Notes: generated from the sequence alone by a model not told the origin. Counted from the stretch's first letter, positions 33,786 to 42,477 are shown. The stretch is 64,000 bases of DNA from Geomesophilobacter sediminis (GCF_016458275.1 NZ_JAEMHM010000002.1:312001-376000); one strand, 5' to 3'. Numbers and translations are program-made.

Positions 33786-36098
33786 ATGCTCATCATCGTG
33801 GAATCCCCAACCAAGGCCAAGAAGATCGCCGCCTTACTCAAGACACGCACCATCTCCACCGTCGGGCACTTCAAAGACCTCCCCGAGACGGTCCTCGGAG
33901 TCGATCTCGCCAGTTACGAACCGACTTTCGTGTACCTCCCGAAAAAAGAAAAGCTCCCCGGCGAACTGCGCCAGGCGGCTCGCGGGGAGCAGGTATTTCT
34001 TGCCGGTGACCCGGACCGGGAGGGTTACGCGATCAGCACCCACATCTTCGAGGAGGTTCGGGAGGTTGCGGCATCCTGCCTGCGGCTGGAGATCTTCGAG
34101 GTGACCGAGCGGGGGTTGCGGGATTCCCTGGCGAAGGCGGTTCCCTTCGAAACTACCAACCACGGGCTCTATGATGCCTACCTCGGGCGCCGAATCGGGG
34201 ACCGGCTGGTCGGTTACCTGCTTTCCCCCCTGGCGAGCCGCGCGCTGGGAGGTTCCTACAGCGTCGGACGGGTGCAGTCGCCGGCGGTGCGCCTGGTGGT
34301 CGATCGGGAGCGGGAAATTCGCCGCTTCGTTGCGACCCCCTATTGGGTGCTCGCCATCGAACTGGAGAAGGACGGGACCCGCTTTACCGCACGGCATCTG
34401 CGGGGGAAGTTCGAAGACCAGAGTGAAGCCGCGGCCCTTGCCGCCCTGGTTGCCAAGGAGAGCCATGCCCTGGCCGAAAAGGTCGAACTGAAGGAGGTGC
34501 GGCAGTTTCCCAAGCCCCCCTTTACCACCGTGGACCTTCAGGCGGCCGCCGCAGCGCGGCTCAAGATGACTCCCGAGCAAACCATGCGGCTGGCGCAGGG
34601 ACTGTTCGACCACGGTCTCATCACCTATCACCGCACCGACTCGGTCCGTATGTCCGACGAATTCATCGAGGAACTCCGCAGGTTCTTAACCGCCGCGCTG
34701 GGCGCGGCCTACCTTCCGGAAAAGCCGCACCGGTACAGCTCGAAGAACACGCAGGCGGACGCTCACGAAGGCATCCGTCCCACCCACCTGCACCACGGCA
34801 ACGAGATCGGGTCCCTGATCGGTGGGGAAGGGCTCGGTCCGGAACACGCCCGCCTCTACGAGCTCATTTTCCGCCGGGCGGTAGCCAGCCAGATGGCTGC
34901 CGCTCGCTACGACGCGACGGCGCTTCTGTTTGACGTGGTCGGCGAAAAATTCCGGGCCAACGGGCGGGTACTCACCTTCGACGGGTTCCTGAAGGTCTAC
35001 CAGGAGGCGGAGGAGGAAAAGGAGCGCAAGGGTGAAGAGGAACCGGTCCAGCTCCTCCCGCCGGTGGCCGTGGGGGAACGGGTCCGCAAGGAAAGGGAGC
35101 TCCTGGACGAGAAGAAGACCAAGCCTCCCGGCCGCTTCACCTTCGGAACGCTGGTAAAAGAGCTGGAGCGGTTGGAGATCGGCCGCCCCTCCACCTACGC
35201 CGCCATAACCCGCAACATTTCGGAGCGCGGCTACGTCCGGGAGGAAAAGGGGAAGGTGGTGCCGCTTCCCCCGGGGGAAAGCCTGGTTGATTACTTGAGG
35301 GAAAAGCACCCTTGGGTGATCGACTACGAATTGACCCGCCGGATGGAAGGGTTTCTCGACCTGGTGGTGGAGAAGAAGGAGACCTGGCAGCGCTTCTGCA
35401 AGGGGGTGCACGGCAAGATGGAATATGCCGCTCCGGTACCGCGCGGGGCGGCCGGTGCTCCGACGCAGCGCCAGTTGGCTTTCGCCGCAAAGCTGGCGCA
35501 ACAGCGCGGGGAAGCCATTCCGGAGACGGTCTTGAAGAGCGGCAAAGAGCTTTCGGCGTGGATCAAGCAGGCGGTGGGCGAAAAGCCACCCTCTCGCAGG
35601 AAGGCAGCCGGAACAGGGGCCGCCGAGGGAAAAGGTGGCGAAGGGGCGGCTGGGAGAAAAGGTACCGAAGGGGCGGCCGGGGGAGCCCGGCGAAAAGCCG
35701 TGCGTAAAGCAGGAGCCGCGGGTGCGGCTAGACCGGGCGGCGGTCCTGCTCGCACTACGCCGGCCGCCTCCACCGCGACGGAAGGCGGCACCGGGATCGG
35801 CTCCTGTCCGGCCTGCGGCAGCACGGTGGTCGAATCGGATAAGGGATTCGGCTGCGCTGCGCGCTGCGGCTTCATGCTCTGGAAGGACCGGCTTTCGCGC
35901 TGGAAAAAGGAGATCACCGCACCCTTGGCGGCTGATCTTTTGCGGGGCGGACCGGTTAGCCTGAAGGATCTCGTCTCCGCAAAGCACGACGGCAAGAAGT
36001 TCCATGCCCGTGGCATCCTGGAGCAGGACCCGAAGTACGGCTGGACCATCCGGCTCATCTTCAAGGATGACCCCCACTCCGGAAACAGCGCGTCTTGA
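33786..36098 (+). CDS. Type IA DNA topoisomerase
   Basis: The 770-residue enzyme opens with the TOPRIM domain (MLIIVESPTKAKKI, catalytic Glu; GDPDREGYAIS supplies the acidic triad). It has GRRIGDRLVGYLLSP and GRVQSPAVRLVVDRE, and the active Tyr281 in GLITYHRTDS. The core ends with LERLEIGRPSTYA and a YELTRRMEGFLDLV segment. A PTQRQLAFAAKLA segment is followed by a long Lys/Ala/Gly-rich linker (about residues 600-660), a four-Cys zinc-finger-like module (CPACGSTVVES...CAARCGFMLW) and a C-terminal repeat. It relaxes negative supercoils or decatenates single strands. The linker and single finger suggest an accessory TopA/TopB-like paralogue rather than the main TopA, but this is uncertain. Confidence 0.9.
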   Translation: MLIIVESPTKAKKIAALLKTRTISTVGHFKDLPETVLGVDLASYEPTFVYLPKKEKLPGELRQAARGEQVFLAGDPDREGYAISTHIFEEVREVAASCLRLEIFEVTERGLRDSLAKAVPFETTNHGLYDAYLGRRIGDRLVGYLLSPLASRALGGSYSVGRVQSPAVRLVVDREREIRRFVATPYWVLAIELEKDGTRFTARHLRGKFEDQSEAAALAALVAKESHALAEKVELKEVRQFPKPPFTTVDLQAAAAARLKMTPEQTMRLAQGLFDHGLITYHRTDSVRMSDEFIEELRRFLTAALGAAYLPEKPHRYSSKNTQADAHEGIRPTHLHHGNEIGSLIGGEGLGPEHARLYELIFRRAVASQMAAARYDATALLFDVVGEKFRANGRVLTFDGFLKVYQEAEEEKERKGEEEPVQLLPPVAVGERVRKERELLDEKKTKPPGRFTFGTLVKELERLEIGRPSTYAAITRNISERGYVREEKGKVVPLPPGESLVDYLREKHPWVIDYELTRRMEGFLDLVVEKKETWQRFCKGVHGKMEYAAPVPRGAAGAPTQRQLAFAAKLAQQRGEAIPETVLKSGKELSAWIKQAVGEKPPSRRKAAGTGAAEGKGGEGAAGRKGTEGAAGGARRKAVRKAGAAGAARPGGGPARTTPAASTATEGGTGIGSCPACGSTVVESDKGFGCAARCGFMLWKDRLSRWKKEITAPLAADLLRGGPVSLKDLVSAKHDGKKFHARGILEQDPKYGWTIRLIFKDDPHSGNSAS

Positions 36099-36266
36099 GC
36101 GGCCTCGGTGTAGACTGCTGGTAGTTTTCGCCCTGATCATCGCCGAGTGCAAGCGGGCTGCGGTCGGTGCTGGGCTTTTGCCACCAAGTCGTTACCCGGT
36201 CCTTGCCTGCCACCGAGGAGGTGAAGTCGGGTGGATCGGTTCCCATGCCCTCGATGTGCAGCAATG

Positions 36267-36304
36267 AAAAAGGCGCCATCCGTGAACCGGAGGCGCCTTT
36301 CTTG
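36267..36304 (+). terminator. Terminator after the topoisomerase gene
   Basis: AAAGGCGCC (36269-36277) pairs with GGCGCCTTT (36292-36300), followed by CTTG. It lies about 170 bases after the stop. Confidence 0.65.
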
Positions 36305-36387
36305 TTGCTGTTCAACCTGTTGGTTGCCCGTCTCAGCAGGCACGGCAGAATCTTTACTCCGCACTCCCCGAGGAGTGCCCGTTGCCG

Positions 36388-36723
36388 TTACATCGGGGTC
36401 CCTTCTTCATGTCCGAATTCGGACCGCTGTCTTTCCCTTTCTTCGCTAATTGCTTCTTTGCCCCGACGCATGGCCGATGTCATCGCCATCCGTTTCTCGC
36501 TGAGGGCTCTTTTGCCGCTTTCATAGGTTTCGCTGAGTTTGTTCTGGGCATCGCTGGCATAATCTTTCACCTTGGTGAAGGAATCATCGGCCATGTCGGA
36601 AATCTGCCCGCGCAGCTCCCGTCCCGATTTCGGTGCCGTCAGCAGCGTAATCCCCGTTCCTACCGCCGTTCCGGCCAGAAACGAATAGAGGAGCCCTTTG
36701 TTTTTCTTTTTAAGGTATCCCAT
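36388..36723 (-). CDS. YtxH-like small membrane-anchored protein
   Basis: The 111-residue protein has a basic N-terminus, one glycine-zipper membrane helix (LLYSFLAGTAVGTGITLLTAPKSG), the GRELR box typical of YtxH proteins, and a long amphipathic tail (DDSFTKVKDYASDAQNKLSETYESGKRALSEKR). The family is linked to envelope and general stress; its molecular role is unknown. GGGAGGTAAGTC precedes the ATG. A candidate promoter overlapping a large hairpin lies 90-120 bases upstream. Confidence 0.82.
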   Translation of the reverse strand: MGYLKKKNKGLLYSFLAGTAVGTGITLLTAPKSGRELRGQISDMADDSFTKVKDYASDAQNKLSETYESGKRALSEKRMAMTSAMRRGKEAISEERERQRSEFGHEEGTPM

Positions 36724-36815
36724 GACTTACCTCCCTTTGCGATCGACCGCCTGGAGATCTGCTGGCGTAAGCCCCGCCTGCCGTGGCACCTGGAACCGGT
36801 CGATTCTCTGAATTA

Positions 36816-36845
36816 ATTATAACACCTTACCTTTTTGCCGGTCAT
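36816..36845 (-). promoter_or_regulatory. Candidate promoter of the YtxH-like gene
   Basis: On the minus strand TATAAT (plus 36816-36821) lies 18 bases after ATGACC (4/6 match to TTGACA). The -35 falls inside the hairpin at 36838-36885. Confidence 0.45.
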
Positions 36846-36885
36846 GCACTACCCCCCTCTGTTGCTGGGGGGAGTGCATGACCGG
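36838..36885. terminator. Long GC-rich hairpin between YtxH-like and DUF4082/PHP genes
   Basis: CCGGTCATGCACT pairs with AGTGCATGACCGG, continued by six C-G pairs after one bulged base, with a 9-base loop. It follows the minus-strand stop at 36964 and could end that transcript, although no T-run follows in that direction. Confidence 0.55.
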
Positions 36886-36963
36886 AGCATTCTCCTCGTG
36901 ACCGTTGTGGCAGGTAAGGGCGTCGTCGCCACGCCCGCCGGAGCGCCGGCCGCTAGGCCGCGA

Positions 36964-39900
36964 TCAGTTGTTGGGAACGAAGATGATGTCCCGGAAGTAG
37001 TTGGTGTTCTGCCAGGACGCCGACGGCATCGCGCCGGAGGTCGTCGCGTAAAGGCCGCTTCCTACGTAGGTGTGGAGGTTTCCATTCACGATTGCCGCGG
37101 CAAAGCCGTTGGTCTGCTCGGCATAGTAGTGGTCCGAGCTGTTCGAGACCGCCACGATGTAGTCGGTATTCGCCGCAATAGATACCCGAGTGGGGAGGGT
37201 GAAGCTGGTCCATCCTGCCGTTCCTGCGGTGACGTCCCAGGTAAAAGGCCCCGCTACCACGGTAGCGTCGCTTCTGCGCCAGATCCGGACCGTGTGGGTG
37301 CCCCCCTCGATCCCGTTAGTGTAGATACGCACCTGGGTGATCTGTCCCGGCGTGTCAGTAAAGAAACGGGTCCCCAGTTCATAGGTGTCGTCGTTTTCGT
37401 AGAGGGTTGGGACTTGGCTGGTGAAGATCGTCTGGTTCTGCTGGCTGCCTCCGCCTCCGCTGCCGGCCTCGGCCGCGATTTGCTGGAAGACCGCCTTGGC
37501 CGCCTGGTAGCGAGCCTGCGCCGCGGCGAGGTCATTGACGAAATATCCGGCCCAAGCTCCGCCCGGAGAGGTCTTTTGCAGCAGGTTGTCCATCCACTGG
37601 ACGTAGTAGTTGGCGTCGTCGGCACTGACCCGGATCGGAGCTCCGCCGACGATGACGAATACCGCACCGGTATGGAGTACGTGGCCAGCCGAGCTCATCC
37701 GCCGGGCGGCGAGCCAGCCGCTTTGGGTGAAATCAACGCTGGCAGTGAGGGTGGCCGCAGTGCCTTTTGCAACCGAGGCGTCCTTGGATGCCACAACGAC
37801 CCCATTTTGCACCAGCTCGATGGTGCCGGATAGGCCGGTGATTGCGCTCCAGGTGACCGTTACCGGGACGGTACCGGCCGAGGGGAGGGCGATTTCATCG
37901 CCCGGGGTGGCGGTGCTGTTCACCTTGAGGTCCAGAAACTCATTATGGCCGTTGCGGGAGATCACGGTTCTCCCTTGGGCGATCCCGTTGATCCAACTGC
38001 GGTAATCGGTGTTCTGGCCGGTCTGCACGTACGTGAGCAGTGACCCGAGATCAGCGCCCGGCTGGTCGCAAGGATGGTCGGTCCCCGCTGCGAAACCGGG
38101 GCGGAAGCCGCAGTTGAGCAAACGGTAATAGGCCTGGATCGCCGCTTCGGGATACCGGTCCGGCAAGGGATAGTTGATATTGACCACATCTTCTTCGATG
38201 AAGTCGGCGGTCCCCAGGGCGACTTCTACGGGATACTCGATGGGACCGCAGCAGTTAAGGGTTTGCGGGATGGAGCCATCCAGATTCTGCAGGTGCGCAT
38301 ACCCGGCGATGCCGCCCTGCTGGTGTGCCCAGGCGATGATCGGGTAAGTGTATTCCTGCCAGATCTGGTACGCGTCCGAGAGGCCGAGCGCCAGGATGTG
38401 GCCTCCCAGTGCCTGGTGCGGGTACTGCGTGTAGGTGGCGTCCCAGTGCCATTCCGCATCCCAGTGGACGGTCCGCCCCGGGGTGGAGACCGGATCATCC
38501 TGCCCGTTCACCAACGGGAGGTCGGTTACCGGGTTCTGGACCTCTCCGTTTCCCATGTCGGCGAGCAGGGAGATGAAGGCCAGGTTTTGCGCGCCCATGC
38601 CCAGATACAGACTGGATACTGATTCCGGGCTGCCGCCGCAACTGCGGTGTACGTGGGGGTCACCGGCCAGCCATCCGGACGGCTCCGGAACGGTCGAGGC
38701 GATCGTGATGGTGACGGTGTCGCTGCGGCTGGTGGAGACGTTGCCGGCGGCATCCTTGGCCCAGGCGTAAAGCGTCTTGCTGCCGGCCGAGGTGAAGGCA
38801 TAGGATCCCGGGGCGCTGGAAGACCACCCGCTGGCGGTCGCTGAGGGCTTGGTGGAACTTTCGGTGACCAGATAGCCGGTGACCGCGACATTGTCGGTGG
38901 CGGTAAAGGCGGTGATGGCAACGGTCAGGCTGGTCGAGGTTGATGGGATGGTAAATGCCGTGACGTTCGGTGCGGTGGTGTCGGCGGTCACGGTGACCGT
39001 CGCGCTGCGGCTGGCGGAGACGTTGCCGGCGGCATCCTTCGCCCAGGCATAGAGAGTCTTGCTGCCGGTCGTCGTGAAGGTATAGGAGCCCGGGGCGGCG
39101 GAGGACCACCCGGTGGCGGTAGCCGATGGCTTGGTGGCACTTTCCGTTACCAGATAGCCGGTGACCGCGACGTTGTCGGTGGCGGTAAAGGTGGTGACGG
39201 CAACGGTCAGGGTCGTAGCCGTTGAGGGCACGGAAAATGCGGTAATGGTTGGTGCCGTGGTATCGGCAATCGTCACGGTTACCGAGGCGCTGCGGCTGGT
39301 GGAGACGTTGCCGGCGGCGTCCTTGGCCCAGGCGTAAAGGGTTTTTGTTCCCGCGGTCGAGAAGGTATAGGAGGCCGGTGCCGCGGCGCTCCATCCGGTG
39401 GCGGTTGCCGATGGAGCCGTGGCGCTCTCGGTGACCAGGTAGCCGGTAACCGCTAGGTTGTCGGTTGCGGTAAAGGTGGAGATGGGGACGGTAAGCGACG
39501 AGGAGGTCGTCGGGACGCTGAAGGCGGTTACGGTGGGGGCCGTCGTGTCCGCAGTAGCCGGGGTGAACACCAGATCGACCCAGTAGTTCGAGCTTTGCCA
39601 CCCCTGATTGGGGAACTTGCTGGAGGAGCCGTAGGCGTAGACCCCGTTGTAGCCGGAAACACCGTCCGCCGGGGCGTGGAGGGGAGCTGCGTCGACCCCT
39701 TTTCCCGAGAAGTAGCCGATGTCATCGCTGTAGTGGCCGCTGTTGGTGTGGTAGGAGACGACGTAATAGGTATTGGCGGCGATGCTTACCGCAGTGGAAA
39801 GATTGACCTGCTGCCAACCGGATGCGGTCTCGCCGGAGAACGTTGCGGTGGCCAGTCGGGTGCCGGAAGCGTTCCAGACGTTCCCGACATGGGTTCCGGT

Positions 39901-40125
39901 GTTGTTTTTTGCCTTGTAAAAGCGGATGGCGGTAATGGTTCCGGCCGTGTCGGACTTGAATTTTATGCCCAGTTCGACTGCGCTGTCCGGACCTGAGTCG
40001 GTCATCGTTGGTACCGTGCTGGCCGACCAGAGGCTGTACGTTGCGGCCTCGGAGGCTTTGGTTACCACGATGAGTGCCGCCCAGATGATAACAGCTACTG
40101 CCGTCGTTAAACTCGCTCTTCTCAT
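36964..40125 (-). CDS. Secreted fusion: DUF4082, three Ig-like repeats, PHP metallohydrolase, DUF4082
   Basis: The 1053-residue protein has a signal peptide (AVAVIIWAALIVVTKASEA). The first DUF4082 (about 35-185) has GIKFKSDTAGTITAIRFYK and GWQQVNLSTAVSIAANTYYVVSY. Three near-identical modules of about 95 residues follow (FTATDNVAVTGYLVTES; TLYAWAKDAAGNVS). About residues 490-800 form a CehA/McbA-like PHP domain with metal motif GDPHVHRS, HQQGGIAGYAH and AAGTDHPCD. The C-terminus is a second DUF4082 (GTRFFTDTPGQITQVRIYTN). PHP domains hydrolyse phosphoesters or related bonds using bound metals. The flanking modules suggest extracellular glycan or matrix binding. GGAGAGTAGCC precedes the ATG. 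The substrate is unknown. Confidence 0.83.
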   Translation of the reverse strand: MRRASLTTAVAVIIWAALIVVTKASEAATYSLWSASTVPTMTDSGPDSAVELGIKFKSDTAGTITAIRFYKAKNNTGTHVGNVWNASGTRLATATFSGETASGWQQVNLSTAVSIAANTYYVVSYHTNSGHYSDDIGYFSGKGVDAAPLHAPADGVSGYNGVYAYGSSSKFPNQGWQSSNYWVDLVFTPATADTTAPTVTAFSVPTTSSSLTVPISTFTATDNLAVTGYLVTESATAPSATATGWSAAAPASYTFSTAGTKTLYAWAKDAAGNVSTSRSASVTVTIADTTAPTITAFSVPSTATTLTVAVTTFTATDNVAVTGYLVTESATKPSATATGWSSAAPGSYTFTTTGSKTLYAWAKDAAGNVSASRSATVTVTADTTAPNVTAFTIPSTSTSLTVAITAFTATDNVAVTGYLVTESSTKPSATASGWSSSAPGSYAFTSAGSKTLYAWAKDAAGNVSTSRSDTVTITIASTVPEPSGWLAGDPHVHRSCGGSPESVSSLYLGMGAQNLAFISLLADMGNGEVQNPVTDLPLVNGQDDPVSTPGRTVHWDAEWHWDATYTQYPHQALGGHILALGLSDAYQIWQEYTYPIIAWAHQQGGIAGYAHLQNLDGSIPQTLNCCGPIEYPVEVALGTADFIEEDVVNINYPLPDRYPEAAIQAYYRLLNCGFRPGFAAGTDHPCDQPGADLGSLLTYVQTGQNTDYRSWINGIAQGRTVISRNGHNEFLDLKVNSTATPGDEIALPSAGTVPVTVTWSAITGLSGTIELVQNGVVVASKDASVAKGTAATLTASVDFTQSGWLAARRMSSAGHVLHTGAVFVIVGGAPIRVSADDANYYVQWMDNLLQKTSPGGAWAGYFVNDLAAAQARYQAAKAVFQQIAAEAGSGGGGSQQNQTIFTSQVPTLYENDDTYELGTRFFTDTPGQITQVRIYTNGIEGGTHTVRIWRRSDATVVAGPFTWDVTAGTAGWTSFTLPTRVSIAANTDYIVAVSNSSDHYYAEQTNGFAAAIVNGNLHTYVGSGLYATTSGAMPSASWQNTNYFRDIIFVPNN

Positions 40126-40657
40126 GGCTACTCTCCTGAAAGCAATGGTGGTTCGGCGCTGATGGGTGCGCCACGCCGTGAAACGTGGAACTTCCTGAAA
40201 TTCACCTCCGTTGGGATCGCCACCTTCGCGGACACCTTTCCCCTGGCGTGACGTCCGGGGCCGGAAGGCGGCTGCTTGCGAGACTTCAGATTTTCACGAG
40301 GAAACTGGTTCGGTGGGATGGGCACCAGGAGATCAGGGGGAGGGGAGGGACGAGCCCCTGATTCTCAAGGGGCCGACACTTTTCAACATGGTACACCGGC
40401 ACTGGCGGGAGGTCCGGCGCGGACGAAATTAATTTACGCAGCTGCAGTTCTTATCTTCACAGGACCAGTGTGATCCTCCCGAGAGCCCCCAACTATTCCG
40501 CCGCAACCGGCCCCATTTTTTTCGGGTACACCCGCCTTACCCCAGCCAGCGGCTGGCCGGCAGGACGATCGCATTGGAGACGAGGTAGCTGGTGAGGACC
40601 CAGGTGGCTTCGCTCCCACCTGGGTAGGCAGCCATCCGGAATATTTAGAAGAGACTC

Positions 40658-40684
40658 GATCGCGACAGGAATGTCGCTCCTACA
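40658..40684. repeat. REP-like palindrome (GCGACAGGAATGTCGC type)
   Basis: The GATCGCGACAGGAATGTCGCTCCTA unit recurs with small changes near 44966, 55155 and 55260. The core GCGACA/TGTCGC folds back on itself. Confidence 0.7.
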
Positions 40685-40751
40685 CGACCTCCCCAACGAC
40701 CTGCCTCAAATGGATTCGCGGCAACTTGTCCACGCTTGGACCCAAAAGGAG

Positions 40752-40783
40752 TTGACAACACCCCTCCCTCAATGCAATATAAG
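40752..40783 (+). promoter_or_regulatory. Candidate promoter of the Rrf2 gene
   Basis: A perfect TTGACA (40752-40757) is followed by CAATATAAGG. TATAAG sits 20 bases after the -35, longer than ideal, as in some promoters that need an activator or are distorted by a repressor. Confidence 0.4.
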
Positions 40784-40786
40784 GCT

Positions 40787-40805
40787 ATTAAATTGATGGA
40801 TTAAT
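40787..40805. promoter_or_regulatory. Possible Rrf2 autoregulatory operator
   Basis: The dyad ATTAA-N9-TTAAT lies just downstream of the promoter candidate and 5 bases before the Rrf2 ATG, where a bound regulator would block its own expression. Confidence 0.4.
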
Positions 40806-40810
40806 AAAAT

Positions 40811-41272
40811 ATGATCTCCAAAAAGACAAAATACGGGTTGAAAGCGCTGATTTACCTCGCCAAGCACTACGAGGAGGGGCCGATCCTGATTGCGGACCTC
40901 GCCCGAGAAGAGGCGATTCCCAAGAAGTTCCTGGAAGCGATCCTGCTTGCTCTCAAGAACAACGGCATCCTCCATAGCAAGAAGGGGAAAGGGGGCGGTT
41001 ATTATCTGGGACGCCCCCCCAAGGCGATCACCTTCGGCCAGGCGATCCGGGTGATGGAAGGACCACTGGCGCCGGTTCCCTGCGTCAGCGAGACCTCCTA
41101 TGCCAAGTGCACCGAATGCGGCAGCGAGGAGACCTGCGGCATCCGCGCCGTTATGAAGGAAGTCCGCGACGCGATGGCCAACATCCTCGACAACACCACC
41201 CTGGCCGATGTCCTCGAGAAGATCGAGAACGCCGAGGAAGCGCAGAAGGGGATTTTGAATTTCTGTATCTGA
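40811..41272 (+). CDS. Rrf2-family transcriptional regulator
   Basis: The 153-residue protein starts with the Rrf2 winged helix-turn-helix (MISKKTKYGLKALIYLA; IPKKFLEAILLALKNNGIL; SKKGKGGGYYL). It carries a Cys cluster (PCVSETSYAKCTECGSEETCGIR) with four Cys in a C-x8-C-x2-C-x6-C layout, where IscR, NsrR and RsrR bind an Fe-S cluster. It is therefore probably redox- or Fe-S-sensing. The ribosome binding site is weak (GGAT). It lies upstream of GAPDH on the same strand but a terminator-like hairpin separates them. The regulated genes are unknown. Confidence 0.88.
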   Translation: MISKKTKYGLKALIYLAKHYEEGPILIADLAREEAIPKKFLEAILLALKNNGILHSKKGKGGGYYLGRPPKAITFGQAIRVMEGPLAPVPCVSETSYAKCTECGSEETCGIRAVMKEVRDAMANILDNTTLADVLEKIENAEEAQKGILNFCI

Positions 41273-41328
41273 ACTGTCGCCTCCTTCGTCGGGAGGAGGC
41301 AGTTGTTGCGGAATAAAGAGGTTTGATT

Positions 41329-41366
41329 CCGAAGGGTGGAGCAGCCGCGGCTGTTCCACCCTTCAT
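41329..41366 (+). terminator. Terminator-like hairpin between Rrf2 and GAPDH genes
   Basis: GAAGGGTGGA-CAGCC pairs with GGCTG-TCCACCCTTC around a GCGG-type tip. A smaller GCCTCCT/AGGAGGC hairpin with weak tail precedes it at about 41279-41305. Confidence 0.55.
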
Positions 41367-41385
41367 TGTTGCAGGAGCTTTTGAC

Positions 41386-42384
41386 GTGCGTGTTGCAATC
41401 AATGGTTTGGGCAGGATCGGGAGGACCTTTCTGCGGGCCGCGCTGCGGGGAGGGGAGCTGGAAATTGTCGCGATAAACGAACCGGCGGGTATTGAAACGG
41501 CGGCCCACCTGGTGAAATACGATTCGAGCCACGGGACTTATCCGGGCGAAATCCGGACCGACGGCGACTTTTTGGTGGTTGACGGCAAGCGGATTCACGT
41601 CCTCGGGGAAACCGAGCCGGCGGCGCTGCCTTGGGCGCGCGAGAGAATCGACGTAGTTGTCGAGGCTGCCGGGCGTTTCACCTCCCGCGGGAAGGCCGCG
41701 GCGCACCTTGCCGCCGGAGCCAAGCGGGTGGTGATTTCCGCTCCGTCCCCCGATCCGGACATCACCATCGTGATGGGGGTAAACGACCGGGATTACCGCG
41801 CCGACCTCCATCACATCATCTCCAACGCTTCCTGCACCACGAATTGCCTGGCGCCGATGCTCAAGGTGCTCGACGAGAAATTCGGGATACGGAAGACCCT
41901 GATGACCACGGTGCATCCCTATACCAACAACCAGCAACTGCACGACGGGCCGCACGCGGACCTGCGCCGGGGGCGGGCGGCGGCGCTTTCGATCGTCCCT
42001 ACTACGACCACCGCCATCCAGGCCGTTTTGTGGGTGATGCCGCAGTTGACCGGACGCATCGATGGGATGGCGATCCGGGTTCCGACCGCCAACGTCGCCA
42101 ATATCGACCTTGTGGCCGAGTTGGCCCGGGAGGTCGATGTCGAGGCACTCAACGCGGCATTCCGGGAGTCGGCGGAAGGAGAGCTGCAGGGGATTCTCGC
42201 GGTTTGCGCGGATGAACTGGTCTCTATGGACTACCGGGGGAACCCGCTTTCCGCGATCGTGGACCTTCCGGCGACCCAGGTTGTCGACGGGAAGCTCGCG
42301 CGGATTCTGGCTTGGTATGACAACGAGGCGGGATATTCGAATCGGTTGGTCGATCTGGTGAAGATGATCGGGAGGGAAGGATAA
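41386..42384 (+). CDS. gap: Glyceraldehyde-3-phosphate dehydrogenase, type I
   Basis: The 332-residue enzyme starts at GTG 41386 with AGGAG 8 bases before, giving the expected VRVAINGLGRIGRTFLRAAL N-terminus. The catalytic Cys150 is in SNASCTTNCLAP, the His in MTTVHPYTNNQ, and the phosphate site in DLRRGRAAALSIVP. It oxidises glyceraldehyde 3-phosphate to 1,3-bisphosphoglycerate. Two places differ from textbook GAPDH. The coenzyme loop reads AINEPAG, with Asn-Glu where NAD-specific enzymes usually have Asn-Asp. The inorganic-phosphate loop reads PTTTTAIQAV in place of PTSTGAAKAV. A non-glycolytic paralogue or altered cofactor preference is possible. Confidence 0.88.
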   Translation: MRVAINGLGRIGRTFLRAALRGGELEIVAINEPAGIETAAHLVKYDSSHGTYPGEIRTDGDFLVVDGKRIHVLGETEPAALPWARERIDVVVEAAGRFTSRGKAAAHLAAGAKRVVISAPSPDPDITIVMGVNDRDYRADLHHIISNASCTTNCLAPMLKVLDEKFGIRKTLMTTVHPYTNNQQLHDGPHADLRRGRAAALSIVPTTTTAIQAVLWVMPQLTGRIDGMAIRVPTANVANIDLVAELAREVDVEALNAAFRESAEGELQGILAVCADELVSMDYRGNPLSAIVDLPATQVVDGKLARILAWYDNEAGYSNRLVDLVKMIGREG

Positions 42385-42417
42385 GCGGCATTTAAAAGGC
42401 GGCAGGTTCTTTTACGG

Positions 42418-42442
42418 TAGGAGCGGCATTCCTGCCGCGATC
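42418..42442. repeat. REP-like palindrome
   Basis: TAGGAGCGGCATTCCTGCCGCGATC, with GCGGCA/TGCCGC arms, is the same family as the 55123 copy. Confidence 0.7.
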
Positions 42443-42477
42443 AAGTCTGTTCCAATAAGCACGGTAGTTGCCTACCC

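Larger units (their letters stand above)
40126..40810. other. Intergenic region between the DUF4082/PHP gene and the Rrf2 gene
   Basis: A long minus-strand leader lies at 40126-40430. It contains an 8-bp stem (ATCAGGGG with CCCCTGAT, about 40334-40364) that could attenuate, but no recognised riboswitch fold. A REP-like palindrome is at 40658-40684. The Rrf2 promoter and operator candidates are at 40752-40805. Confidence 0.45.

Noticed and set aside
40126-40430. Riboswitch in the leader of the DUF4082/PHP gene
   Set aside because: Several stems can be drawn, but no conserved core of a known class (GEMM, cobalamin, SAM, TPP) was found.
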